NCBI GenBank assembly: GCA_003339415.1 | Contig: PDHQ01000009.1 | Location: forward strand, 364,208-428,207 | DNA length: 64,000 bases | Source: Ophiocordyceps camponoti-saundersi (nom. inval.) | Taxonomy: Eukaryota; Ascomycota; Sordariomycetes; Hypocreales; Ophiocordycipitaceae | Direction: 5' to 3' | Part shown: positions 1 to 12,700 of the stretch, in pieces | How positions within the stretch are numbered: the first letter of the stretch is position 1 | How the letters are laid out: the number at the start of each line of letters is the position of its first letter | Program-made: the position numbers and the translations under genes | The notes under the pieces: model-generated | Seen by the model: only the letters and a program-made list of their open reading frames with translations | Database searches by the model: none | What the model was told of the DNA's origin: nothing

Positions 1-2411
1 GTCCCAGCGACTTCGAGTTCGCAGAGTCTCAGGGGAAGCTCGTCGTCCCTCGTATTGTCGAGGATCGTGAGATGAATCAGCTGATTCAACATCAGACTCA
101 ACCAACGGGACCGTATCTCCAGCCGTTTGACCAGTACGGCCGACGCCTGCAAATAGCCATTGGCAGCCACGGAGCGCTGGACACGATTTACTTCCGCGAC
201 CAGCCCCCGAGGCCACTGCGAGATGACGAGGTCGAGGTCAAGATCGCGGCCACCGGCATGAACTTCAAGGATGTAGTCATTGCTATGGGCCAGGTCCCCA
301 GCTCCTACATTGGTGTCGAATGCAGCGGAACCATTTCCAACGTTGGCGCCAAGGTCACCTCTCTGTCGGTCGGTGATCGTGTCTGTGCCATGTCTTTGGG
401 AGCGTATGGCACATTTGCACGATGCCGAGCAACAAGTGCCGCCGTGATCCCTCACGACATGAGCTTCGAGACGGCGGCTTCGATCCCGGTTGTGTACTCG
501 ACCGCCTACTACGGCATGGTTGAGCTCGCCCGGCTTCAACCTGGCGAGAGCATCCTCATCCACGCAGCGTCTGGCGGCGTTGGACAAGCTGCCATACAGC
601 TGGCCCAAATGATTGGGGCCGAGGTTTATGCCACGGTGGGAGGCGTCGATAAGAAGAAGCTGATTATGAGTGAGTACGGAATTCCGGAAGACCGCATCTT
701 CTACAGCCGTACTGCCGACTTCGGTCCCGCCATCCGAGAGGCGACCGGCGGGCGCGGGGTCGACGTCGTCCTCAACTCCCTGGCCGGAGAGCTTCTGCGA
801 GAGTCTTGGGAGAGTCTGGCTCACTTTGGACGATTCATCGAGATCGGCAAGAGGGACATCACGTCCAACACACGTCTTGACATGAGCAAGTTCGAGCATA
901 ACGTGACTTTCAGCTCTGTTGACTTGACACTTGTTGCCTCGGAAAGGCCCAAGATCATGGGAAGCGTCCTGACGTCTGTCATGGAGCTGATGGAGAAGAA
1001 ACGGATCGCGCCGATCGGGCCTATCACTGTCATGGGCATCTCTGAGCTTGAGACGGCTCTTCGTACGCTCCAGAGCGGAAAGTCGACTGGAAAGCTCGTC
1101 ATCGCTCCTCGTCCGGGTGAGCAGGTCAAGGTAAGCAACAGCACTTCTCTCGCAGGGCAGGATGAGGAGTCTGACATTAGATGAAACAGGTCACTCATCG
1201 CCCGGCGGCTACCATTCTTAATGGTCACGCAACGTACATCATCATCGGTGGCACTGGTGGTCTCGGAAGATCGATGGCGAAGCGGATGGTGCAGCGCGGC
1301 GCCAAGCACATCGTCCTCCTGTCTCGAGCCGGTCGTATGACTGCCGAGCTGGCTCAGCTCAGCGAGGATTGCCGAGAACTAGGTGCCACTATCACCGTCA
1401 AGTCGTGCAATGTCGCCAACGAGGGGAGTGTACGGCAGGTTGTGGAAGAGTGCGCCCGGTCATTGCCGCCCATCAGGGGTGTCATTCACGCAGCCATGGT
1501 TCTTCGGGTAAGAATGCCTCCCAAATTCTTTACGTTGAAAAGCAACAGTCAAACTAACGGGATCCTTCTCCTCTCAGGACATGCTGTTTGAGAAAATGTC
1601 GTTTGACGACTTCCATCAAGTGATGGAGGCCAAGGTTGCCGGAACCTGGAACTTCCACCGTGCTCTGAGCAGTCACCAACTCGACTTCTTCATCATGCTT
1701 TCTTCCGTCGCTGGCATCGTCGGCAACAGGGGCCAGGCTGCCTATGCCGCGGCAAACACCTTCCTTGACGCTTTCGTTCAGTTCAGGACACAGAGAGGCT
1801 TGCCAGCGACCTCGATTGATCTGACAGCAGTTGAAGATGTCGGATATCTGGCCGAAAACGCAGGACGGTCAAAGGAGGTTCTCAAGACGCTCGAGGGAAG
1901 CTCCTTTGGCGAGGCAGAGGTTCTCGCCCTGCTGGAAGCCGGCATCCGCGGACAAATCTCTCAGCTGTCCAACAGCCAATGTATCACGGGCTTGAACTTT
2001 GCTGGTCAATCACTGCCCTTCTACGCCGAAGACGCCAGGTTCACTCACCTTCGCAACGCTTTCCAATCGGAGAACCAAGCGGCCGAGGTGTCGGCTTCCG
2101 GACAGGCACTACCTTCCCAGGAACTGATCCAAGCTCCGTCTTACGACGCTGCCGTCAACATCGTCAGCCAAAGAATATGGGAGAAGCTCTGCGCCATTCT
2201 CATGTTGCAGCCCAGCGACATGGATCTCAAGTCGTCGGTCAAGTCATACGGCTTGGATTCCCTGAACGCCATTGAGTTGCGAAACTGGATCGGCAAGGAG
2301 TATTCCGCTCATCTGCAGGTTCTCGAGCTTCTTACGTCCGGTACTATCATGGATCTGGCCGCCTTGACGATGAAGAAGTCCAAGATTAAGCATCCGCATA
2401 AGGAGCCTTGA
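1..2411 (+). CDS. Highly reducing polyketide synthase, C-terminal part (ER-KR-ACP), 5' end outside window
   Basis: Open from the left edge (codons start at base 3). The model is three exons, 3-1130, 1190-1507 and 1578-2411, giving the last 759 residues. Both introns (59 and 70 nt) are phase 0 with branch sites CTGAC and CTAAC. Domain order: enoyl reductase (about residues 40-370, NADPH-binding motif HAASGGVG near 187), ketoreductase (Rossmann motif GGTGGLG at the start of exon 2, YAAAN in exon 3), and an acyl carrier protein at the end (GLDSLNAIEL, Ser carries phosphopantetheine). There is no TE or reductase after the ACP, as is usual for fungal reducing PKSs whose chain is passed to a partner or released by a separate hydrolase. 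KS, AT, DH and any methyltransferase must lie upstream. It converges on the non-reducing PKS at 6766-14184, which suggests a paired HR/NR-PKS pathway. Family assignment is secure; the product is unknown. Confidence 0.95.
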
Positions 2412-3017
2412 AGAAAAGGAGAAGAAGAACATGACGCAGAACATGAAGAAAACTGACCTTCTCTGTGATTGTCACTGACAGCTGCCGGGCAAAGAGATCG
2501 TTTCGTTTCGCCCGGTTGGCAAAGTTATTTTTCTCTCGTTTTTAATGTCTAATTAGCGTCTGCCTTCATGCATGCTCGCCATTCTATTGTGTCTGTCACT
2601 AGTGTCACTCTATACTGCCAAGTATTCACTATAAGCATTCATGCGCCAGCAGGATCATGGGTTGGGTGTTTGTGTTGGAGAGGTTTCTTTTTGAAAGCTT
2701 ACTTCGATAGCTGCGTCAGTTGGGAGGTCTGGCACCCGTCGGACGACAAAGACTACCTAGGTTGAGAGAAAATGAATCTACATTGTTGTAAAGAATGACT
2801 CTCTAGTTTCTGCCCTGCTTCTCGACTCGATGAGCGAAAGCACGTGGGTAGATTGTTAGACGTACGTATGGGAGTAGGTGTAGGAGACTACTTCGGAAGG
2901 GGATGCGAGCTTCGAAATGTCTCCAGAAATAATATATCTGAGTTGAGAACTGTCTTTATATAAACGAGCGGTCTTCTTATTGCGCAGTAAAGTTACATGC
3001 GTGCAGTGATATCTCGT
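2412..3017. other. Intergenic, 3' flanks of two convergent genes
   Basis: Stretch between the stop of the reducing PKS and the stop of the GPI-protein gene on the other strand. It should hold both 3' UTRs and polyadenylation sites. A 65-codon open frame at 2568-2765 has no recognisable protein features and is not called. Confidence 0.5.
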
Positions 3018-3887
3018 TCACGAGAGAAGAATCACCACCATAGCGGCCATTGTGACGATGATGGGTGAGGATACCGACCACTTGGCTCCGCTGTTGGTTA
3101 CTTCAACAGGTGTCTGTGTTATGGACGTTAGCTTGTGGGCAAAGCATGAAGCTTTCAGTGGTTTTGTCCTTACTTACACCCGCGCCACTCGCGCCATCTT
3201 TCGCCTGTGTGTCAGCTGTCGTCGTGATCTCAGCCGGCTTTGTGATTGTGTCTGTGCTCACGGTTGGCTTGTCGTCGGCCGGCTTGGAGGGAGCAACTTC
3301 TGGGGCTGCAGGGGCTTCATCGCCCTTGGGCTCATCCGCTTGAGGAGCTTCCCTCGTAGGCCTCTGCTGAGGGAGCGACGACTGCGGAGGAGGATATGTG
3401 TCGGAGCCCTCTTCGTTTTTCCAGCCCTGATTCAGAAACCCGCAATCTTTGCCGACTTGGATTGCCGAGTCGTATACTGCCTGAGGGACAGCACTAGGAC
3501 ACTTGCCGAAGCAAATATCGCTGAGTTGTTGATTGTCCGTCTCTTTGCATCTGTCTTCTTGCTTCTTGTTAAGGGTGATAAGAGCACCTACAGAAAACAC
3601 ATGGTCAATTTAAAAAGCATTTATAATGGCAGACTCAGGGCCAGATGTTGACTGCTATGTGGCAGGCACCTACCGCAAGAACCGTGGCACTTGAACTCAT
3701 CACTATTCACATGATACGGTCCCTGGCGTCTCTTCAAGAAGGCATACTTTTCCCCGCTTCCGAGTTTGTCTGCGAAGGGCGGTGTAACGGTTGTCAATGT
3801 GAATGCTCCACGATCCCCACGAGGATGAAGGATCGCGGCGTCCGTCACCGTGGCGACGAGGGCAAGGTAGCTGAGTAGATAACGCAT
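3018..3887 (-). CDS. Predicted GPI-anchored cysteine-rich secreted protein
   Basis: Three exons on the minus strand: 3887-3674, 3587-3178 and 3113-3018, giving 239 aa. Start chosen at 3887 because it opens directly into a signal peptide (MRYLLSYLALVATV). Intron 1 (86 nt) is phase 1 and restores a CHGSCGALIT stretch; intron 2 (64 nt) has a perfect GTAAGT donor and a CTAAC branch site. A Kex2-like site (LKRR, residues 51-54) suggests a propeptide. A six-cysteine core (about residues 67-120) follows, then a Pro/Thr/Ala/Lys-rich low-complexity stalk (about 125-205). Exon 3 supplies a small-residue site (NSGAK) and a hydrophobic tail ending at the stop, the layout of a GPI-anchor signal. The cysteine spacing does not match the CFEM pattern as I know it, and I do not recognise the family. 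Likely located at the cell surface. It sits between two PKS genes, but nothing ties it to polyketide synthesis. Confidence 0.72.
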
Positions 3888-4159
3888 CTTGACAGAGTAG
3901 GTAAATATTCCCAAAGGTTGGCTTGTTAACGAAAGAGTGAATAGGAGGGGAGAGTAGGAGGAGGATAACTTGGGCTCGAGTGGCTGCAGAAAAAGGGAAG
4001 GAAAAGGCAACGGACAAGAGGGTTAGGCAGAATATATACATAGTTGTGTCGGGGTTACATCCGAGCCTCTTCGGTTGAGAGCCCCTTCAGTTGCCAAGTG
4101 GATGTTCTATGGGGCTTCAGAGGGGACACCAAGGAATACATCCGAAGCTTGAATTGTCA

Positions 4160-6010
4160 GGATCATAACTGTACATACATACATATGTATGAATGTATAT
4201 ACATACCTACATACATATTCTGGCAAAGTTTAAACTGCACACTATAAAGATGATGCAGAAGCATGCCTTCGTTCTGAATTACCTACCTACATACATATGT
4301 GCATATGTATATATGTAAACGTGAGTAGGTATATTATTTCAAACTTTCCTAACTCGAACTACGGATACGTAGACTATAGTGCCTCATACATAGCTCATTT
4401 ACATAAATGTATATGTACATATATATGTTTGTACGGACGTACATATTTATATATGAAAAACCTTTCTGAATCTTACGATCTTATCAGATGATCTGATAAA
4501 ACACGGCCGAGAACAAAAGACGGCAAGGGGTGCTTTAAACTTACACGAGAGGGAAGTTTATTTCACATACATACATACATACCTACATATATGTACATAC
4601 ATATATATACATTGAGTTTCTCTTTCTTAACTATGTTTTATCTTGGCACTCTCCACTGTTTAATTTCTGCCGTGTTGTATGTATATACATACATATATAT
4701 CTACCTTACATAGAACATACCTTATAGTGCAGCGGTCACTACTAAGCACAGAGCTGAGACAAGTAGATATCATATATAGGTAGGTACATACATACATACA
4801 TATGTACATATGTATGTGCATAGTGTTGAAGAACAACTAGGTAGGTAGGTAGGTAGGTGCATACATACATGTGTGATGTGTGTAAAAACTAAAGAGAGAT
4901 GAGGATATACATATATCTATATACATATGTACTTATCTAATCTGATCAGCCATCTAATCTGATCCGTAAACTGCACCGATTTCGGCCCCTTGTTATTACA
5001 TATACCTACCTACCTACCTATATGCACCTAGTATACATAGTACGACGCACCTCCTTTTATTTTACTACGTACCTCTTAAATCTTAATATAATAAGGTTAC
5101 CTACGAAGCACATTAGTCATTTGTACGACTTACATATACGAATATATTATGTGCGGATACATACGTACATGTGTACATGAACATCTTCTTGTTTCTGCGG
5201 TTGTGGTCATAGTTGATGAAGCAGGCGGTCTTTTGCAAGCTATGTCTTCACTGTAAGAACAAAACCATTCCCGCCTCGCTACTGCGAGTTGCGTTAGGCT
5301 GATAAGTTCCTGCACATTTGCTACACATACATAGGTATGTAAACTATCTCAATCTGATAAACGAATTACCATACCTACATACTACATAATACCTAGGTGC
5401 ATATGTACATACATACATACATACATATGTAAACAGGAAAGTGAACTTTACTACCAAGATAGTTTCTCGTGGAGCAAATCTCGCCCTCGCCGCGGCACTT
5501 TTGGTTTTTCTTGGGGGACCAAACTTGGTTTCGGGCTCCCTTACATCTTGGCAACATACATACATACATACATACATACATAGATGGGTAGGTAGCTAAA
5601 ATCACCTTGTCATAACTTAGTAGTTTCGGCATTGATCTCTTCTCTGCAAGCACTAGAATAAGTCGGTCGTCTAAGTTTACATATATATGTACATTTTATC
5701 TATGTACCTATGTATGTATGTATGTCCATACATACTGGTGGCGGCCTGTGGAGGCAGGCGCTGGGGAGTCTGATTGGGGTTTGAATTGGCACCCGCTAGC
5801 TGGGTCAGACTTATCGTGGACATCATCCTTTTATCCCCCTTTTTGGGAGGCCTACTAAATTGACTCTCTTTGGCCGACGCCTCGTCTACTCTGTTTATCT
5901 CATACATACATACATTGTACATACATAGGTACATATCATACATTCATACATACTAGGTAGGTAGGTACTCGTGTGCAAGAAAGTTAACTTTGCCTACATA
6001 CCACGTACAT
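4160..6010. repeat. Belt of TACA/TACC tetranucleotide microsatellite tracts
   Basis: About 1.8 kb in which short runs of (TACA)n, (TATG)n, (TACC)n and (TAGG)n recur dozens of times, broken by unique DNA. Clear tracts lie near 4180-4210, 4565-4620, 4785-4860, 5400-5430, 5558-5582, 5700-5735 and 5905-5965. Short open frames here (for example 5344-5577 and 5677-5943 on minus) are partly made of the repeat itself and are not called as genes. The same motif recurs sparsely at 15.9, 18.5, 18.9, 19.15 and 29.0 kb, so it is a genome-wide simple-repeat habit, not a locus-specific array. Confidence 0.85.
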
Positions 6011-6765
6011 ATGTACATACGGACATATATACATACGTGTCACGACGTAGGATCTGTCGCGTCGACTCCCATTATTTGTGACCGAAAACTTACCAGCTAC
6101 TCCACATGTCGGGAATCTAGATACCGAGTCGCAGTGACGGGCGCCACGTGGGGCCCTGAACTCATCGGCGGAGATGTTTGTGCGAGGGAAATCCGGCATT
6201 AGTCTAACTTTGCCTGCCTTTGCTTTCATTGCACGGAAAATAGCTCAAGAGGAGCGGATATTAGCAAATGACGTGTCCGGCAAGGCTCTCTGCCGGAACA
6301 AGACAAGACAAAAGGAACCCATTCATGAAGATGCTTCGTTTCTTTTCGTGGATATGGGCGGCAGAGTTTAAGGGCGATGGCGTTGAAATCACATCACAGT
6401 CCAGTTGCACCTGATTTTACTTGGTCCATAAAGAAAGACTTGATAAAACCAAACTGTCTAACTTGTAGCGAAGTAACATACATACATACAACGCAAGCCT
6501 TCAAGTAACATAGGAAATGACATGATCTGCTTGATGAAGCAGAGAAAGTCTCTAGATACATATGTATACATGATGCATTTTGAGACAAAGGAGATTTGGC
6601 ATTCTGTAGGCCATGTGGGAGAGGTAGTTTAAAAAGGCGTTGAAGATCCCAATAGAGAGGATGAGAAAAGTAGAAAAGGAGGAAAAGGGAACAAGCGGAA
6701 GACCACTAAAGAAGAAGAAGATCAAGAAGAAGATGAAAGGCATGAAGCAAAAAGAAACAAACGTT
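6011..6765. other. Intergenic, no confident gene
   Basis: Unique sequence between the microsatellite belt and the 3' end of the non-reducing PKS. Short frames at 5984-6229 (minus) and 6174-6371 (plus) show no signal peptide, domain or splice support. The purine-rich run at 6650-6760 is the immediate 3' flank of the PKS. Confidence 0.45.
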
Positions 6766-9700
6766 TCACGAATTCAAAAAGCCAATTTCCTTCCAGATGT
6801 GAATGTATTTCCGGATGACTTCTTCACTGACAGGTCCCACGGCAGCCAGCGTCTTGGAATGCTCGAGGGTGTTCTTGACGTCCAGGACGAGGCCGCCGCA
6901 CGACATGCGGAGATAGTTTCCGTCCAGAAAGTCCAGCAGTGTGGAGGCCGGGTTGTTCCGCTGAGGCGCGTTGCGGACCCGCTCAACCCAATCGCTAAAT
7001 GGAATTAGGTTGGGGATATTGAGAGCGTCGGCGAGGACGGCGTTTGTCTCGCGCCAGGATTGGCCCACCGGGTTCTCGATGTGATAGACGGAATGCGGCT
7101 TGCGTTCGGACAGGACTAGGTCGGAAAGTGTGGCGGCGATGTCATTAACCGGAGTCCAGAAGACCGTACCGTCGACGTCGGGGAGGGCGTTGAGCGTCTG
7201 GGATGACTTGATGAGGAAGCCGAAATGTTCCATCGGGTTCCAGTATCCGCTCGTCTTCGAGCCGGCAATTTGACCTAGACGGACGACCATGGTGCGGAAT
7301 CGGTTGGGATGGTTGTGAAGAGTCTCGTCGAGCATCCTCTCGCATCCCCATTTCGCATCACCATAGCCATTGGGCAGCACGGAGTCGATACCAACTCCCT
7401 TCTCGGGAACCATGATCCTTGTGTTGTCAGAGGCGGTAGCCAGACCATAATGGCCTACCACCCCAATGGAAGAGACCATCTGGAAGCTGAACTGGAAGGA
7501 AGACGGACGACGGCTCGAGACGTGGCAGCCAAAGTCGATGAGGTTGCGCATCACCTGGAACTGAGACTCGAAACCTGACAGAGGACGCTTCGCACTCATC
7601 GGCCAAGCGTTGTGGATGAGATGCGTGACGGTGTTGACGAGCCCTTCGTACACGCTCGTCGACAGGCCGAACATGGGCTTCGCGCTGTCAGTCTGCAGAA
7701 CGACGAGCTTGTGCTTCAGAGCCTCGGGGAAGCGGATTCCCTTTCCTCTCATGGCCTTTTGCTGACGGACGTAGGGCTCCTCCTTGTTCTCGCGGTTGAG
7801 GCACACCACCGTCTTGACGTCGGGGAGCTGTGCCATGTGGTAGACGAGGTGGCCGCCCAGACTGCCAGAAGCACCCGTCACAAGCACGACTTTCTCATCA
7901 TCCCTGGGAAGACCGAGTCTGCCCGAGGAGGCGGACAGGTTGAAGCCAGCCGTGTGCTTTTCAACGAGGACGTCAACAGCTCTTCTCCGGGCATCCAATT
8001 CGGCCGTATCGATGTGCACTCGTTTCACCGAGTACTTGTCATCAACAGCTTCAGAATCGGAAACCTGCTTCTCTTCCTCCTCCATCGCCTGAGGCGTGCT
8101 AGAATCTCCGAGCAACAGCCTCTTCAGATCAGCCACGGTGGGACACTCGAGGAAGAGAGACTCGTGCTGGATATCAAGCTCGAGCTCATCCCGGTAACGA
8201 CTGACGATGACGAGGGATAGCAGAGAGTCGATTCCCGAGTCGGCAAAGTTGGTATTGTCTGTCAGATCCTCCGTCGCGACTCCGCTCTCCTCCGAGATGA
8301 TCTCCAAGGCGCGGCGGAAGTCGACCTTACTCTCCGGCACGGCAGCAGGCGGCGGCACGAAGCTGGAAGAAGTGTTGACCTTGGGGCTGGGAGTGGGAGT
8401 GAACAGTGGCTCCGTCACGGGTGATGGCAGCGGTGGGTGAGAGGGAGCTACTGAAGAGGTCGTTCCCATCAAGAGCTTCTTCAGGTCGGCCACGGTCGGG
8501 CATTCAAGGAAGAGAGACTCGTGCTGGATGTCGAGCTCGAGCTCGTCACGATAGCGGCTGACGATGACGAGAGACAAGAGAGAGTCGACTCCCGAATCGG
8601 CAAAGTTGGTATCGTCAGTGAGGTCTTCGGTAGCGACGCCGCTCTCCTCCGAGATGATCTGCAGGGCCCGACTGAAGTCGACCTTGCTTGGGGGAGCAGA
8701 GTCGAGCTTGGAGAAGGTGTCCGGACTGGGGATGGTCGCTCCCGTGGCGGTGCTGCGAGGTGTAGACGGTCCCGTGCTGCTGGTCATTGGAGTCGACTGG
8801 CCGCTGGAGTCGTGGCTACCGACACCGCCCCCCAAGAAGCCCTTAAGATCGCCGACAGTGGGATACTCGTAGAAGAGGGCGTTGAAGTCAAGATCCATGT
8901 CGAGCTCCTCCTTGAAGCGGGCGGAGATGGTCAAACCCAGGAGCGAGTCAATGCCGGCGTCGCTGAAGATGGTGGCGTCGGTGAGGTCTTCGACAGCCAG
9001 CCCGCTCTCCTCGGCGATGATTGCCAGTGCCTTGGGGATCTTGGACGGCTCAGAGGCGTGTAAAGCTGGCTGGTGAGCGTGAGGCGCCGACGGAGGGGGG
9101 GTAGACGGCATCGTCGGCTGGCTCTTCGGAGCGGGAGTCGCCTGCTGCTGGGCTTTGGGCAGCGGTGCAGGAGGCGCCTGTTTCTGGGCCTTACCGCCGG
9201 CTTCGATGGACAGAATCACCTTGAGGACTCGGCGAGGCACGCCTTGGATGGCGATCTGTCCGAAGTGGGCGACGACCTTGTCTCCATCACAGATGACGAT
9301 GTCTCCGCGCCACAGCTTGTCAGCGCCCTCTGCCATACGGGAGTAAGTGTTGTAGGCCTTGTCCAAGTCGAGCGGCTCAAAGATCTGAAGAGAGTCCCAT
9401 CCGTGATTCATGAAGACGTCCTTGTCCAGGTCAGTCTTGTCGTTGCAGTTCATGGTAAAGGCGCAGGCTTGAGACATGGCATCGATGATGGCCGGATGGG
9501 TGTGATAGTCGCCCTCCTTCTTGATGCTGCCGAAGCTAATACGGCTCGAGGCTTCGTACGAGTCGCTGTTGAGGTAGATCTCATCCAAGGCTCTGTAGTC
9601 GTCGTGGAAGCGAGCCAGCGGTCGGATGGCGCGGTAGGCCATGGCACGGTTGTATCGAGAAGACTTTCCGCTGACGATTCCTTCTTGGAGGGCCTTGACC

Positions 9701-12700
9701 TTGGCCTTGAACGATGCCATGTCGTTTTGAAGACGCTGCCTGAGGCTGCCGTCTTGGAACCGCACCACGCAACGGGAGTGCTCCTGAAGCTTTTGCTTGC
9801 TCTGTCCGAAAGGTCCGAGTCAGTCATATAAGCAATGATGGAGAGGGACGGAGAAAGAGGGAAATCATACGTCAAAGGTCATAAACTTGATGCTCGCAGC
9901 TTGCGAAGACCAGTCAACGTCAACATGCGACTGAAGTAGCTGCTGACCCGATCCACTGCGGAGAATCAAAGCCTTGGAGATGTTCATATCAGACACCTCG
10001 AGCACCTTGTCCTGCAAATCCGGCCTGTATCGCTGGCCGATATACTTGCCCAGGCTCAGGGCAATATCGGCGTAGACCGAAGGCGTGCAGAGCGGGATTC
10101 CGTCGACCTCGTGGCCTTGCACCAGCGGGCTGAGATCCTCTCTCTTGATGTCCGACTCGAGAATCATGTTGAGACGCTGAGAATCGCCAGCCTCTTCCAC
10201 GATGCGGTGGACGGTGGTGCTCTCGATGCTCGTCGCAGACACCGTCAGAGGAGGATCACCCTTGCGAAGCGACCAGTCGTTGACATATTGCATCCAGTAG
10301 TCCTTCAGATCCCAGCTATAAGCAGGCAGAGCGACGACGCTGTGAGAACCCTCGAAATCTCGGTGGCACTCCGACCAGCGGATATCGGCACCGGCTGTAT
10401 AAAGAGCCTTCAGGGTCGTGCCGATGACCTGCCAAGAAGGCCGGCCGCGCTGCAACGAGAACAGCGTCGTCATCTGAGGGCCAAGAACGGCCTTGACCAT
10501 TCCGGAGATGGCGGGATGAGGACCGATCTCAACTGTCGACGTCTGCTCCGTGATGATCTTGTTGCTGCGCGCCGCCAGAAGGGCCTTGAACATGTTGACG
10601 GGCTGACGAGAGTGACTGGCGAGGTACTCGGGGCCGAAACCGCCGTTGCCTCCAGTAACAACATCGCCATTCAGGGGGCACAGGATAGGGATCTTGGCGT
10701 CAGAAAAGGTCACGCCCTTGACGATCTCCTTGAAGCTCGGTAGGATGGGATCGATTTGGGAAGAGTGGAAGGCGTAGGGAACCTTGAGCAGAGTGCACTT
10801 GAAGCCGGCGGTGGCGAGTGACTCCTTGATGGCGGAGACATCGTCATTGGAGCCGGCCAGGACAGTCTCGACGGGCGAGTTAATGCAGGCGATTTCATAG
10901 TCTCGTCGCCTGAGGACGGCGGCAATATCTTCGACTGACCCCTTAACGACGAGCATAGCATGGGTATCGCGCGTGCACATCTTCTCCAGCAGCTGAGCCC
11001 TCTTGCCGACGAGGTAGAGCGCATCGGCATCGGAGAGGACGCCAGCAGCGTTGAGTGCAGCATACTCTCCCAGACTATGGCCGACGACGGCAGAGGGCGT
11101 GATGTTCCAAGACGCCCAGAGCTTGCCCAGCGCAATCTGCAGACAGACACTCGCCAGCTGGACGGCAGCAGGAGCGAAGACACCAGGGTCCGTCTCGTCC
11201 GACTGGATGACGGGGAGGACAGAAGGGAAGCCCAGGTTCTGCACCATGTCGTCCAGGCGGCACATCTCGGTACGGAAGAAGGACAGGTTCTCGAACAGCT
11301 GCTTCCCCATGCCGGGATACTGGGCACCCTGGCCGGTGTAAGCGAAGACGGGCTTCGTGATGGCCTTGGGCCTCGTCATTCCGGTATTGTCACGCAGAGC
11401 GGCTTCGATCTGAGCGCAGAGATCCTGGGAAGAGCCACCGAACAGCATGACTCGATGCTGGTGATGAATCCGGCGAGCCGTGGTCGTGTACGAAAGCTGA
11501 CCGAGAGCCACGTCCGGGTTTCGGCGCAAGAATGCCAGCATAGACCGAAGGTTGCCCTGCAGCGAGACGCCGTTCTTGGCAGTGCTAGACACGAGATGAA
11601 GAGTCCTGGGATCGCGAGCCGCAGACTCGGCTCGCACGGGCGCGTCCTCGATCAGCAGCGCCGAGTTGCCTCCAGCGGCGCTGAAGTTGTTGACAAAGGC
11701 GCGTCGGGGCCGATCGGGATCCGAGCTTCGGGTCCAAGGCTTCGCCTCGAGGGCGATGTTGACGTTACGCTCGCGCAGATCGGTGGGGAACTTGCGGTTG
11801 ATACGAGTCTTGATGCCGCAGTGCGGAACGATGGTGTCTCGTTGCATCATCATCAGTACCTTGATCAGACTCGAGACGCCGGAAGCAGCCTCGCCGTGAC
11901 CGATGTTAGCCTTGGCTGAGCCAAGATAGAGCGCCTCGTCCGCGTTTCGTCCACGCTCGACCTGGTTTAGGGGCGGAGCGAAGGTGTCGAGAACGCTGCT
12001 CATCTCGCCGGCGTCACCGGCTTGAGTACCGGTGCCGTGCATCTCGACGTAGCTGACAGAGTACGGGTCGACGGCGCCTTGGTTGAGGATCTTGGAAAAG
12101 ATGGCTCGCTGGGCGCCCGAGTGCGGCCGGGTGATGGACTCGGATTCGGCAGAGTGGTTGGTGTAGGCTCCGAGGATAAGGCCCAGGATAGGGTCGTTAT
12201 CGGCGATAGCATCGTCGAGGCGCTTGATGATGACGGTTCCCACGCCCTCGCCTCTGCAATAGCCGTCGGCACCATCGTCAAACGTCTTGCAGTTACCGGT
12301 GCGGGAAAGGAAGTGGCCCCGGTCAAGGCCGGCGGTGAAGTCCGGATTCGTCAGGACGTTTGTGCCGCCGGCGATGGCAGTGTCGATGTCACCCCTCCAG
12401 AGAGAATTGCAGGCCAGGTGAATGCCAGCAAGACTTGAGGAGCAAGCAGTATCGACGGCGTAGCTCGGACCGCTGAACTTGAAGAAGTAGTTGATGCGGC
12501 CGGGAATAAAGGCCCGATTCCCTCCCGGGATAAAGTAGGTGTCGATATTCTGCGCGCTGTTCGTTTCCATCCAGTCATTGCTAGTGACACCATAGAAGAC
12601 GCCGACACGGTCTCGGCGGGTCGAGGGCGTGGCATCCGGGACGATGCCGGCCTGCTCGATGGCCTCATAAGCCGTCATCAGAGCGAGGCGCTGAGCCGGG

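Noticed and set aside
4160..6010. CRISPR or telomere-like array
   Set aside because: Units are 4-bp simple repeats of variable length without regular spacers, and the motif differs from the fungal telomere repeat TTAGGG.
7309..8220. Plus-strand frames over the reductase and ACP3 region
   Set aside because: Shadows of the PKS reading frame; no independent features.
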